Assembly: GCA_019423685.1 (NCBI GenBank)
Contig: JAHZAY010000002.1
Coordinates: 184,042-248,041, forward strand
Direction of reading: 5' to 3'
From: Clostridiales bacterium
GTDB taxonomy: Bacteria; Bacillota; Clostridia; Oscillospirales; Ruminococcaceae
DNA: 64,000 bases
In this document: positions 1-8,038 of the stretch, in pieces
Layout: each line of letters opens with the position of its first letter
Numbering within the stretch: the stretch's first letter is position 1
Translations under genes and position numbers: made by a program
The notes under the pieces: generated by a model
Seen by the model: only the letters and a program-made list of their open reading frames with translations
Told to the model about the DNA's origin: nothing
Databases searched by the model: none

Positions 1-18
1 TAAAAAGGAGAATGCACA

Positions 19-1803
19 ATGGCAGAGACAATGAACGGTCTGAAACGGACCAGCTATTGCGGCCGGCTTTCCAAAGCAAATGCCGGCAAACAAGAGGTCG
101 TCTGCGGCTGGGTACAGAAGCAGCGCGACAAGGGACATTTGATCTTTATCGATCTGCGCGACCGCACCGGCGTCGTGCAGCTGGTATTTGACGACGACAC
201 CGACCGCGAAGTATTCCAGAAGGCCGCTTCGGTCCATTCGGAGTATGTTTTGATCGCAAAAGGTCTGGTGCGCGAGCGCGAGGCAGTCAACACCGAAATT
301 TCTACCGGAGAGATCGAAATCCACGTAGAGGAACTGCGCATCCTCTCCAAGGCGCAGACCCCTCCGTTTGAGATCACCGATAAGAGCAAGGTCAAAGAGG
401 AGCTTCGCTTAAAATACCGTTATCTCGACCTGCGCCGCAAGACCTTGCAGGAAAAGATGATTCTGCGCCACAAGATTGCAAAGGTCACCCGCGACTACTT
501 CTACGAGAACGACTTTTTGGAGATCGAGACCCCAATGCTCATCAAGTCCACCCCGGAAGGTGCGCGCGACTATCTGGTGCCGTCCAGAATCCACCACGGC
601 AAATTCTATGCCCTGCCGCAGTCCCCGCAGATCTACAAACAGCTGCTGATGCTGGCAGGCTTTGACCGCTATATTCAGCTGGCACGCTGCTTCCGCGATG
701 AGGACCTGCGCGCTGACCGCCAGCCGGAATTTACCCAGGTTGACCTGGAGATGTCCTTTGTTACCCAGGAGGACATCATGGAGATGCTGGAAGGCTATAT
801 GAAGCGCCTGTACAAAGAGGTCAAAGGCATCGACATCGGCGACATGCCGCGCCTGACCTATCACGATGCGATGGAGCGTTTCGGCTCGGATAAGCCGGAT
901 ACCCGCTTTGGCATGGAGATTGTAAACCTCACCGAACAGGTCAAGGACATCGCTTTCCCAGTCTTTGCAGATGCCATTGCAGCGGGCGGATCGGTTCGCT
1001 GCATCGTAGCGAAAAATGCGGCGGCGACCCTCACCCGCAAGGCCATCGACAAGCTGACCGAGCAGGCAAAGGGCATCGGTGCCAAGGGCTTGGCCTACAT
1101 CCGCTGGGCCGAGGAGAAACCAAACTGTTCCTTTATGAAGTTTATGAGTGAGGAGCAGCTTTCCAGCCTGCTGTCCTTCCTGGGCTGTGAGCAGGGAGAC
1201 GTCGTGCTGATCGTGGCAGACAAGGACCGCGTTGTGCTGCCGACGCTGGGCCAGTTGCGACTGACGCTGGGCAAACAGCTGGAGCTCATCCCGGAGGGCA
1301 AATACAACTTCCTGTGGATCACCGAGTTCCCGTTCTTCGAGTGGGATGAGGAGAGCCAGAGCTGGCTTGCGATGCACCACCCGTTTACCATGCCGCTGGA
1401 GGAGTGCCTGCCGTACATCGACAGCGATCCGGGTTCGGTTCGCGCACAGGCCTACGACATGGTCGTCAACGGTGTTGAGCTGCTCAGTGGTTCGATCCGC
1501 ATCACCGACTACGAGTTGCAGCAGAAGATGTTCGAGGCTCTTGGCTTGACCGACGAGGAGATTGAAGCGAAGTTTGGATTCTTAGTCGAAGCGTACAAGT
1601 ATGGAGCACCGCCGCATGGAGGCGCTGCGCTGGGTCTGGACCGCATCGTCATGACGATGTGCGGCTGCGACAGCCTGCGCGATGTAGTGGCCTTCCCGAA
1701 GGTACAGAACGCCAGCGAGCTGATGAGCCAGTGCCCGTCGCCGGTCGACAAGAAGAGCCTGGACGAGTTGGCAATTGCCATCACCGAGATGGAACAAGAA
1801 TAA
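19..1803 (+). CDS. aspS: Aspartate--tRNA ligase
   Basis: Charges tRNA-Asp with aspartate in the cytoplasm. The 594-aa product has the usual bacterial length. It starts with an N-terminal OB-fold anticodon-binding domain (about residues 1-110). The class II catalytic core follows: motif 1 near FLEIETPMLIKSTPEGARD, motif 2 at FRDEDLRADRQPEFTQ (from about residue 225) and motif 3 at GAALGLDRIVM (from about 535). The bacterial GAD insertion lies between motifs 2 and 3. The ATG is preceded by AAGGAG at the window edge. In many Clostridia hisS lies just upstream, but that region is outside the window. The gene ends in a strong hairpin terminator and appears to be the last gene of its unit. Whether it is discriminating for tRNA-Asp cannot be read from sequence alone. 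Confidence 0.98.
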   Translation: MAETMNGLKRTSYCGRLSKANAGKQEVVCGWVQKQRDKGHLIFIDLRDRTGVVQLVFDDDTDREVFQKAASVHSEYVLIAKGLVREREAVNTEISTGEIEIHVEELRILSKAQTPPFEITDKSKVKEELRLKYRYLDLRRKTLQEKMILRHKIAKVTRDYFYENDFLEIETPMLIKSTPEGARDYLVPSRIHHGKFYALPQSPQIYKQLLMLAGFDRYIQLARCFRDEDLRADRQPEFTQVDLEMSFVTQEDIMEMLEGYMKRLYKEVKGIDIGDMPRLTYHDAMERFGSDKPDTRFGMEIVNLTEQVKDIAFPVFADAIAAGGSVRCIVAKNAAATLTRKAIDKLTEQAKGIGAKGLAYIRWAEEKPNCSFMKFMSEEQLSSLLSFLGCEQGDVVLIVADKDRVVLPTLGQLRLTLGKQLELIPEGKYNFLWITEFPFFEWDEESQSWLAMHHPFTMPLEECLPYIDSDPGSVRAQAYDMVVNGVELLSGSIRITDYELQQKMFEALGLTDEEIEAKFGFLVEAYKYGAPPHGGAALGLDRIVMTMCGCDSLRDVVAFPKVQNASELMSQCPSPVDKKSLDELAIAITEMEQE

Positions 1804-1830
1804 CAGGAAAACACCCATTTTCCTATTGCA

Positions 1831-1862
1831 AAAGAGGGCCCTGTAAGGGGCCCTCTTTTTAT
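1831..1862 (+). terminator. Rho-independent terminator after aspS
   Basis: GAGGGCCC and GGGCCCTC form a perfect stem around a short TGTAAG loop, flanked by A and T runs. It lies 28 nt past the aspS stop. Confidence 0.93.
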
Positions 1863-1954
1863 GCAGCTTTCCTGATGGGGTATGACGGTCAAATAGCGGA
1901 CAGGATCGTTTTGCTGTATGAAACAAACCTGTATGCTCATACGGTGCCTTTTCT

Positions 1955-2743
1955 CTAATCTTTTCTAAATATATCAAGTGTGTGATGGGAGTAACCAACC
2001 ATATCCTGCCTTTCGCAAATGGCGAGGTGATACTTTAGGTACAAATTGTACATGCGGTCATCCATCTGGTCGACAGTTTCTCTCATGTGATTGGTGTAGC
2101 CATCTGAAGCAACAAAGTGAAGCTGGGTAACATGGAACTTTGAACGGAGCTCATCGATATCTTCCTTTCTGTACAATTCAAATATGTCCCACGGATTGGA
2201 GAAGGTGTCAAATGTTTCTGTGTTGAGCATACATTTTTCAATAATGTTGTAAATTTCGCCGCGAATAAAGCCGTACGACAAAACACTTGCATCCCCCATA
2301 CAATAAGCGGCAAAAACGATACCGCCTTTCTTTGTAACGCGGATAGCTTCTGATAGGGCTTTTAACTGATCTTCTCTTGTGAATAAATGATACATCGGGC
2401 CAAGCAGCAGGGTGATATCATAGGTATCGCTTTCAAAATCGGACAAATCGATGGCATTACCCTGTGTGATGGTTACGGGTTCGCCTTCGATGGTGTTCTG
2501 CTTAAAGATTTCGATATTGTGCTCAACCAATTCGACTGCATCCACCTGATAGCCCCTTTGCGCCAAAGCGTGGCTGTATCGACCGGTTGCCGCGCCGATC
2601 TCCAAGATGCGCATCTTTGGCTTGAGGTACTTTTCAATATATTTCATCGTCGTGATATACTCCACCATGCCATGTTTTGAGCTAAGACGGCCTTCTTCAT
2701 CGTATGCCTCATAAAAATTTGTCAGATAGTCTTTTGTTTCCAT
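1955..2743 (-). CDS. Class I SAM-dependent methyltransferase under leader-peptide control
   Basis: A 262-aa Rossmann-fold methyltransferase. Motif I is LEIGAATGR (residues 47-55). An acidic ribose-binding residue follows in VDAVELVEHN, and a post-I acidic/LLLGPMYHLF segment matches the Methyltransf_11/25 type. The substrate cannot be read from sequence. ATG 2743 has AGGAGG seven bases upstream. The unusual part is upstream: a consensus promoter (2982-3010), a 37-codon ORF with its own AGGAGGT, and a 12-bp terminator hairpin ending only 12 nt before the gene's SD. That is the layout of ribosome-mediated attenuation found at antibiotic-inducible genes. The gene is visibly AT-richer than aspS and map, which suggests lateral acquisition. 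A role in ribosome or drug modification is inference. Confidence 0.85.
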   Translation of the reverse strand: METKDYLTNFYEAYDEEGRLSSKHGMVEYITTMKYIEKYLKPKMRILEIGAATGRYSHALAQRGYQVDAVELVEHNIEIFKQNTIEGEPVTITQGNAIDLSDFESDTYDITLLLGPMYHLFTREDQLKALSEAIRVTKKGGIVFAAYCMGDASVLSYGFIRGEIYNIIEKCMLNTETFDTFSNPWDIFELYRKEDIDELRSKFHVTQLHFVASDGYTNHMRETVDQMDDRMYNLYLKYHLAICERQDMVGYSHHTLDIFRKD

Positions 2744-2767
2744 GTCAAAACCTCCTCAAAAAAGTAT

Positions 2768-2809
2768 AAAAAAACAGTGCAGGCTATAAGAAAATCTTAG
2801 CCTGCACTG
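2768..2809 (-). terminator. Attenuator hairpin in the methyltransferase leader
   Basis: CAGTGCAGGCTA (2775-2786) and TAGCCTGCACTG (2798-2809) form a perfect 12-bp stem with an 11-nt loop. On the minus strand seven T follow directly. It lies after the leader ORF and before the methyltransferase SD, so it would stop transcription before the gene unless disrupted. Minus-strand CATTGC inside the leader ORF (2864-2869) can pair with GCAGTG of the 5' arm (G-U allowed), giving a possible antiterminator. Confidence 0.85.
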
Positions 2810-2840
2810 CATTTCGCTTAATTCGGATTAGAAATACACT

Positions 2841-2954
2841 CTAATGACCTGAAAAAGGGTATAGCAATGTAAGCCCGTTGTTCTGCCAATAATAAGCAGG
2901 GACTGCGGGATGCATAACGACTACATTATTAAAATGGTCGATATAATGCAACAT
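2841..2954 (-). CDS. 37-aa leader peptide upstream of methyltransferase
   Basis: ATG 2954, with AGGAGGT (2961-2967) six bases upstream, opens a 37-codon frame ending TAG at 2841. It starts MLHYIDHFNNVVVMHPAV and ends LTLLYPFSGH, with a YYWQNN segment in the middle. Its start is about 20 nt from the predicted transcription start, and an intrinsic terminator follows the stop by about 30 nt. A strong SD on so short a frame, placed between a promoter and an attenuator, indicates a regulatory leader peptide whose translation controls readthrough. There is no homopolymeric codon run, so sensing of a ribosome-stalling drug or of the nascent chain is more likely than sensing of one amino acid. That last step is inference. 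Confidence 0.8.
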   Translation of the reverse strand: MLHYIDHFNNVVVMHPAVPAYYWQNNGLTLLYPFSGH

Positions 2955-2981
2955 TGCCTTACCTCCTAAATAATTGGATAA

Positions 2982-3010
2982 ATTCTACTCCTTTATTTTT
3001 CTGTTGTCAA
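2982..3010 (-). promoter_or_regulatory. Sigma-A promoter of leader/methyltransferase unit
   Basis: TTGACA (3005-3010), 17-bp spacer, TAGAAT (2982-2987) on the minus strand. The predicted start near 2975 leaves room only for the SD and the leader ORF. Confidence 0.88.
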
Positions 3011-3133
3011 GATGGTTCTGTGAATTTACTAATTTTGGCTTTGACCACACCAATAGGTCGGTATTGGACTACCAGTTTCAAATTATTTCTCTAAGTGGCG
3101 TTCGCACTTTGCCGTCGCTTTTAAAGATTGCGC

Positions 3134-4030
3134 TTAGTAGGTCAGCACCTCAGCGCCGTCCTTGGTGACGGCGACGGTGATCTCCCACTGGGCGGAGAGC
3201 TTGCCGTCGCTGGTCAGGACAATCCAGTCGCGCTCGACCTGTGTTTTGGCGTCCGAGTCCATCTTGACGTGGTGGCTGCCTTGGTTGACCATCGGTTCGA
3301 TGGTGAATACCATGCCCGGCGCCAGCAGCATATCGGTGCCGCGCTTGCCGACATAGCCGACCCACGGATCTTCGTGGAATTCAAGCCCCACGCCGTGACC
3401 GCCGATTTCCCGCACGATGGTGAACCCGTTTTTATGTGCATGGTCAGAGACTGCCTGTGCGATGTCTCCGAGAAATCCCCAAGGTTTGACCTCTTTGAGT
3501 CCCAGTTCCACACATTCTTTGGCCACCTGCACCAACTTTGCAGCCTCGTCGCTGACCTGACCGATGCAGAACATGCGGGAAGAGTCGGAATAGTAGCCGT
3601 TGTAGATGGTGGAGACGTCGACATTGACGATGTCGCCTTCCTTGAGAAGGATCTTATCGAATGGGATGCCGTGGCATACCTGATCGTTGATCGAGGTGCA
3701 CACGCTCTTTGGAAAGCCCTCGTAATTGAGCGGCGCAGGGATGCCGCCCAATCTGGTGGTCTCGTCGTAGACAATCTTGTCGATCTCACCGGTGCTCATG
3801 CCGGGGTGAATCTGCTGCGCCACCAGGTCGAGCACGGCAATGTTGATTTTGCTGCTCTGCCGGATGCCCTCGATCTGCTCGGGGGTTTTAATCATCTTGT
3901 GGGTGGGAACGATGTGTCCTTCCCGGCGGAAATGGTCGATCTTCTCGTCAAAATCCATGTGGCAATGTTTATATTTCTTCTGGCTGCCGCACCAGCAGGG
4001 GTCGTTGCGGCCCAGCTTCTTTTCGGACAT
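3134..4030 (-). CDS. map: Type I methionine aminopeptidase with N-terminal SEC-C motif
   Basis: Removes the initiator Met from nascent proteins. The 298-aa product begins with a SEC-C zinc motif, CWCGSQKKYKHCH (about residues 12-24), as found in some Firmicute MetAP enzymes. The pita-bread M24 catalytic domain follows. The metal ligands are recognisable: two Asp in NVDVSTIYNGYYSDSSRMF, His in GHGVGLEFHEDP, Glu in FTIEPMV, and a final Glu in AQWEITVAVTKDG. ATG 4030 has AGGAGG at 4038-4043. A promoter candidate lies about 245 nt upstream, giving an unusually long 5' UTR. This gene is not in the ribosomal protein/secY operon, so another map may exist elsewhere. Confidence 0.95.
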   Translation of the reverse strand: MSEKKLGRNDPCWCGSQKKYKHCHMDFDEKIDHFRREGHIVPTHKMIKTPEQIEGIRQSSKINIAVLDLVAQQIHPGMSTGEIDKIVYDETTRLGGIPAPLNYEGFPKSVCTSINDQVCHGIPFDKILLKEGDIVNVDVSTIYNGYYSDSSRMFCIGQVSDEAAKLVQVAKECVELGLKEVKPWGFLGDIAQAVSDHAHKNGFTIVREIGGHGVGLEFHEDPWVGYVGKRGTDMLLAPGMVFTIEPMVNQGSHHVKMDSDAKTQVERDWIVLTSDGKLSAQWEITVAVTKDGAEVLTY

Positions 4031-4043
4031 GGTAATTCCTCCT

Positions 4044-4418
4044 ATGGTAAAGTTACTCTAAAAAATCAAATCGGGCAGCCGCCGGTGCACGGCAGCACAG
4101 GCGGCGGATTTTGCTTTTTGTTAAACTGCATCAGCGCAAAAAGCGGCAAATCCAAACGGCCGACAAGCGGCCGCAAAGATTTAGGCAGTTTTAGCACAGA
4201 TTGCAAAAAGGGCATCCGATCGGGAAGGGGTGGGGAAAGGGTTACTTTATTTTTGCGGGATCGGATTTGTTTTTAGTATACAGCAGACACCCACCCGATT
4301 GCAAGAATTCTTTTTGCAGCGGCTAACTTTTTCGCACCATTTTAGCGGCGCGCTTCGTCGAGTGCTTTGCTTTTGGGATAGGAGGTTGAGATGTCCCAGG
4401 ATTTAAAAAGCTGAGGTG
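4044..4418 (-). other. Long intergenic/5' UTR region of map
   Basis: No coding frame is supported here. It holds the map promoter candidate and about 230 nt of untranslated leader. The leader contains a GC-rich inverted repeat around 4084-4108 (GCCGCC/GGCGGC arms on the minus strand). No terminator for the upstream S1-domain gene is evident, so some readthrough into map is possible. Confidence 0.4.
4275..4304 (-). promoter_or_regulatory. Promoter candidate for map
   Basis: TTGCAA (4299-4304), 18-bp spacer, TATACT (4275-4280) on the minus strand. Confidence 0.6.
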
Positions 4419-5360
4419 CTAAGAAAAGAGAGTTTCTATTTTCTTGGAGCATCCGGCAGGGGAGTAGACCCAGCGGTCCAGGTGCCCGCCCTGGATAAAA
4501 TATTGAAAGCTCCTATGTTCCTGCGTGTCAAAGGAATCGATGAGGATCAGTTTGACCTTCATCTTTTCGGGAATTAGGCTCTTGATGTAGACGCTGGCCT
4601 GCTGGCCAACGTATGCGCCCTGCTTTGGCTCAGCTAAGCCCGCCAGGTTTGGGGTCAGTTCCACAAAGATACCGTAGCTTTCTACCGAGCGGATGATGCC
4701 GGAAACGGTTTCTCCGGCGCAGAAGAGCGCTGCGTTTTCCTCCCAACTGCCCAACAGCTCCTTATGGCTTAATGCAATGCGGCAGCAGGGATTTTCATCG
4801 GTGGGAGGGGCAACACTCAAAATGACGGCGTAGATCTGCTGTCCCGGCACAAAGCGGTCGGAGGGATGGCAGATGCGCGAGACCGAGATGCGGTCGATGG
4901 GAATGAGCGATGGGATGCCGCAGCCGACGTCGACAAAGGCTCCGAACGGCTCCAAATGGGTGACCCGTGCAGGGATGACATCTCCCGGACAAAGCTGGGA
5001 GAGCCACTCCTGCCAGCAGCGCAGCTGAGCTTTTTTGCGCGAGAGCCTTGGTGTGATGCTGCCGTCCGGATGCTGGTCGATTGCCTCAACGACAAAGCAG
5101 ATGGGCTTGCCTACCCGAGAGAGCAGCGCAATGTCCCGCACCGCCCCCTGCTCGATCCCGATTGCCCCCTCTGCGCGCGGAATGATGCCCTTGCAAAATC
5201 CAAAATCGACCACAAGGTCGTGCTCCTGGGTGCAGACGGCCGCCCGTCCCTCCAAAATCTTTCCGGTGCGCAGCGCCTCCCAAAGTCCTGCTTCGCTCTG
5301 ACAAAAGGCGTCGTTTTCTGTGGTATTCAAAAGCCGGCCTTCCGGCCAGTAGGTTGTCAT
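4419..5360 (-). CDS. Multi-S1-domain RNA-binding protein
   Basis: A 313-aa protein with a series of S1/OB-fold modules. The clearest are LCPGDVIPARVTHLEPFGAF and AGETVSGIIRSVESYGIFVE, both with the G-x-V/I...GAF/GIFVE signature of S1 domains. An N-terminal module around LVVDFGFCKGIIPRAEG is likely another. It is a Firmicute S1-like protein, probably binding RNA or the ribosome; the specific role is unknown. The frame is open to an ATG at 5423, but ATG 5360 (MTTYWPEG) has GAGGGGG nine bases upstream and is preferred. It lies divergently from the DUF951/prfA operon, with their 5' regions sharing about 230 bp. Confidence 0.82.
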   Translation of the reverse strand: MTTYWPEGRLLNTTENDAFCQSEAGLWEALRTGKILEGRAAVCTQEHDLVVDFGFCKGIIPRAEGAIGIEQGAVRDIALLSRVGKPICFVVEAIDQHPDGSITPRLSRKKAQLRCWQEWLSQLCPGDVIPARVTHLEPFGAFVDVGCGIPSLIPIDRISVSRICHPSDRFVPGQQIYAVILSVAPPTDENPCCRIALSHKELLGSWEENAALFCAGETVSGIIRSVESYGIFVELTPNLAGLAEPKQGAYVGQQASVYIKSLIPEKMKVKLILIDSFDTQEHRSFQYFIQGGHLDRWVYSPAGCSKKIETLFS

Positions 5361-5475
5361 GGTGATTTCCCCCTCTGTTGTGCCCCTCTTTGCGGGACAT
5401 ACCTGTTTTTTCGTGAATGACAAGAACTTCTGCCGGCAAAGCCCGCTTTTTCCCCAAGAAAAGCGGCGGGGAATC

Positions 5476-5505
5476 TTGCGTTTGGGCAGTCATCTTTGTT
5501 ATAAT
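5476..5505 (+). promoter_or_regulatory. Promoter candidate for the DUF951-prfA operon
   Basis: TTGCGT (5476-5481), 18-bp spacer, consensus TATAAT (5500-5505). Confidence 0.7.
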
Positions 5506-5596
5506 AGAATTTGTATGCAGGGGTATGGCAAAAAAGAAGCCAATTGCCCCAGCTCATCAGAAGAGGCCAGTTGTTGTGCAAGGAGGCCAGAGAAGG

Positions 5597-5803
5597 ATGG
5601 ATGTGCGTGTAGGGGATATCCTGGTGATGAAAAAGAATCATCCCTGCGGGGAAAACAAATTTTTGGTATTGCGAAGCGGCATGGATTTTAAGCTCCGGTG
5701 TGTTCGCTGCGGCCGAGAGGTGATGGTCGCGCGGTCCAAGGCGGAGAAGAACATAAAGCAGATCCAGCGTCCACCCGAACAGCAACAATCCCATATAAAG
5801 TAA
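5597..5803 (+). CDS. DUF951 domain protein
   Basis: A 68-aa basic protein of the DUF951 family, which is common in Firmicutes and has no assigned function. The recognisable core is MDVRVGDILVMKKNHPCG, then FLVLRSGMDFKLRCVRCGRE, with a CVRCG knuckle. A longer in-frame start (ATG 5525) has no good SD. ATG 5597 follows AGGAGG by ten bases and gives the normal family length, so it is chosen. The stop is 18 nt before prfA, so the two are probably cotranscribed. Confidence 0.85.
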   Translation: MDVRVGDILVMKKNHPCGENKFLVLRSGMDFKLRCVRCGREVMVARSKAEKNIKQIQRPPEQQQSHIK

Positions 5804-5821
5804 GGATAAGGAGAAAAAGAG

Positions 5822-6922
5822 ATGTTTGAACAGTTAAGCGGCGCCGAGGAGCGCTATCAGGACATCAACAACCAGCTGATGGACCCCAATGTGGTCAGCG
5901 ACCCCAAACGGTATGCCCAGCTGATGAAGGAATACAAAAACCTCACCCCGATTGTGGAGAAGTACCACGAGTACAAAAAAGCACAGCAGGATGTAGAGGA
6001 AGCCAAGATGATGCTCGAGGAGAGCGGATTGGAAAAGGATTTCCGGGAGCTGATCGAGGATCAGTATGAGACCGGCAAAAAGGATATGGAGCGGGTCGCA
6101 GAGGAACTCAAGATTCTGCTCATCCCCAAGGACCCCAACGACGACAAGAACGTCATTGTGGAGATCCGCGGCGGCGCAGGCGGCGATGAGGCTGCGCTGT
6201 TTGCCAACAGCCTGTTCCGCATGTACTCGATGTACGCCGAGGCCAAAGGCTGGAAGATCGAGGTGCTCAACGCAAACCCCACCGAGCTTGGCGGTTACAA
6301 GGAGATCAGCTTCTCGATCAGCGGCGAGGGCGCTTATTCCAAATTTAAGTTTGAATCGGGCGTACACCGCGTGCAGCGCGTGCCGGAGACCGAGACACAG
6401 GGCCGCATCCACACCTCCACCGTCACAGTAGCGGTTCTGCCGGAGGTCGATGAGGTAGAGGTTGAAATTAACCCCAAAGATCTTCAGATCGACACCTACC
6501 GTTCGGGCGGCGCAGGCGGCCAGCACGTCAACAAAACCGAGTCGGCCATCCGCATCACCCATATCCCGACCGGAACGGTTGTAGAGTGCCAGGACGAGCG
6601 CAGCCAGTATAAGAACAAGGATAAAGCGATGAAGATCCTGCGTTCGCGCATCTATGAGAAGATGCAGCGCGAGCAGGAAGAAAAGATTGCAACCGAGAGA
6701 AAATTGCAGGTTGGTGCCGGCGACCGTGCCGAGCGCATCCGCACCTACAACTATCCGCAGGGCCGCGTGACCGATCACCGCATCGGTTTGACCCTGTATA
6801 AGCTGGAACAGATCCTCAACGGCGATCTCGACGAGCTGTTCGATGCGCTCAACACCTTTGACCAGGCTGAAAAGCTCAAAGAGAGCGCAAGCTCGAGTGC
6901 AGGCAACGGCTCCGAGCAGTAA
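5822..6922 (+). CDS. prfA: Peptide chain release factor 1
   Basis: Terminates translation at UAA and UAG. The 366-aa product has the class I release factor layout. The anticodon-like P-x-T motif reads PET in RVPETETQGRIHTS, which marks RF1 rather than RF2 (SPF). The catalytic GGQ is at residues 232-234 in SGGAGGQHVNKTESA. AAGGAG lies just upstream of the ATG. A prmC methyltransferase gene, often next to prfA, is not here; the next gene encodes a Sua5 family protein. Confidence 0.98.
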   Translation: MFEQLSGAEERYQDINNQLMDPNVVSDPKRYAQLMKEYKNLTPIVEKYHEYKKAQQDVEEAKMMLEESGLEKDFRELIEDQYETGKKDMERVAEELKILLIPKDPNDDKNVIVEIRGGAGGDEAALFANSLFRMYSMYAEAKGWKIEVLNANPTELGGYKEISFSISGEGAYSKFKFESGVHRVQRVPETETQGRIHTSTVTVAVLPEVDEVEVEINPKDLQIDTYRSGGAGGQHVNKTESAIRITHIPTGTVVECQDERSQYKNKDKAMKILRSRIYEKMQREQEEKIATERKLQVGAGDRAERIRTYNYPQGRVTDHRIGLTLYKLEQILNGDLDELFDALNTFDQAEKLKESASSSAGNGSEQ

Positions 6923-6948
6923 CGAGAGAAGAAGGCGTTTGAGAGTTG

Positions 6949-8037
6949 ATGCACACACAGGAAAAGCAGCCGGTCAAGACCGAACTGCTTGAGATACACG
7001 ATCTTGCAGCCGATGCACCGAAGCTGCAGCGGGCTGCTGAACTGATCCGGTCGGGAGGGCTGGTTGCCCTCCCGACCGAGACGGTCTATGGCCTGGGAGC
7101 TAATGCGCTGGACCCACAGGCAGTTAAAGGCATCTTTGCAGCCAAGGGCCGTCCGCAGGACAATCCCCTCATCATCCACCTATACGATCCTTCCCAGACG
7201 CAGCGGTATGCCAAGGATATCCCACCAGTTTACTATGCACTGTGCAAGAAATTTTCTCCCGGACCGCTGACTATCATTTTGAAAAAGCGCGATATCATCC
7301 CGTTGGAGACTTCCGGCGGTCTGGAGACGGTAGCGGTGCGCATCCCATCCCATCCGGTAGCCAGAGAGATTATCCGCAGAGCGGATGTGCCGGTGGCGGC
7401 TCCTTCGGCAAACCTTTCCGGTTCGCCCAGCCCCACCACAGCCCAGCACTGCATCCACGATCTGTGGGGCAGAGTGGATGCGATTGTGGACGGCGGGGAG
7501 TGCAGCGTCGGTGTGGAATCGACGGTCATCTCGCTGGCGGGGGAGGTCCCCGTCCTGCTGCGTCCAGGTGCAGTGACCCCACAAATGCTGCGGGAACTGC
7601 TGCCGGATCTGAAAATCCATCAGGCAGTCACCGAAAAGCTTGCCGCAGGGGTCAAGGCGACCTCTCCGGGAATGAAGTACAAGCACTATGCGCCAAAAGC
7701 GCAGGTCACCATTTTGGATGCGGACAGCGCGGAGTTTGTGGATTTTGTCAATGCGCACCGGCGCGAAGGGCTGTACGCCCTGTGTTTTGACGAGGATGTT
7801 GCGGGATTGCAGCTGCCGTATATCAGCCTTGGAGCCAGTGAGGCCGACTGGGCGCGGCATCTGTTTGCGGCACTGCGCCATCTGGATGAGCTGGGCGCAA
7901 AGGAGGTTTATGCCCGCTGCCCGGACAAGGAGGGCGTGGGACTGGCAGTGTATAACCGCCTGATTCGCGCTGCGGCCTATCACGAGATCCCGGTGGAGGA
8001 TGAGCCGGGAGAGCAGGGGAAAGGCAAGGAATCATAA
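6949..8037 (+). CDS. L-threonylcarbamoyladenylate synthase (Sua5 type)
   Basis: Makes threonylcarbamoyl-AMP from Thr, bicarbonate and ATP for the t6A37 modification of tRNAs reading ANN codons. The 362-aa product has two domains: a YrdC domain (about residues 20-205, with GGLVALPTETVYGLGANA and KRPxDNP-like AAKGRPQDNPLI), the LRPGAVTPQML linker, and a C-terminal Sua5 domain beginning SPGMKYKHYAPKA. ATG 6949 is preceded by an in-frame TTG at 6946; the SD AAGAAGG (6929-6935) is somewhat far. The stop is 1 nt before coaE, so they are translationally coupled. Confidence 0.95.
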   Translation: MHTQEKQPVKTELLEIHDLAADAPKLQRAAELIRSGGLVALPTETVYGLGANALDPQAVKGIFAAKGRPQDNPLIIHLYDPSQTQRYAKDIPPVYYALCKKFSPGPLTIILKKRDIIPLETSGGLETVAVRIPSHPVAREIIRRADVPVAAPSANLSGSPSPTTAQHCIHDLWGRVDAIVDGGECSVGVESTVISLAGEVPVLLRPGAVTPQMLRELLPDLKIHQAVTEKLAAGVKATSPGMKYKHYAPKAQVTILDADSAEFVDFVNAHRREGLYALCFDEDVAGLQLPYISLGASEADWARHLFAALRHLDELGAKEVYARCPDKEGVGLAVYNRLIRAAAYHEIPVEDEPGEQGKGKES

Positions 8038-8038
8038 G

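Noticed and set aside
4391..4414. AGGAGG followed by ATG and a 7-codon frame (MSQDLKS)
   Set aside because: No promoter or attenuator accompanies it; it lies between minus-strand genes and is probably chance.
5361..5423. 21-residue longer start of the S1-domain gene
   Set aside because: ATG 5360 has a good SD; the upstream ATG does not.
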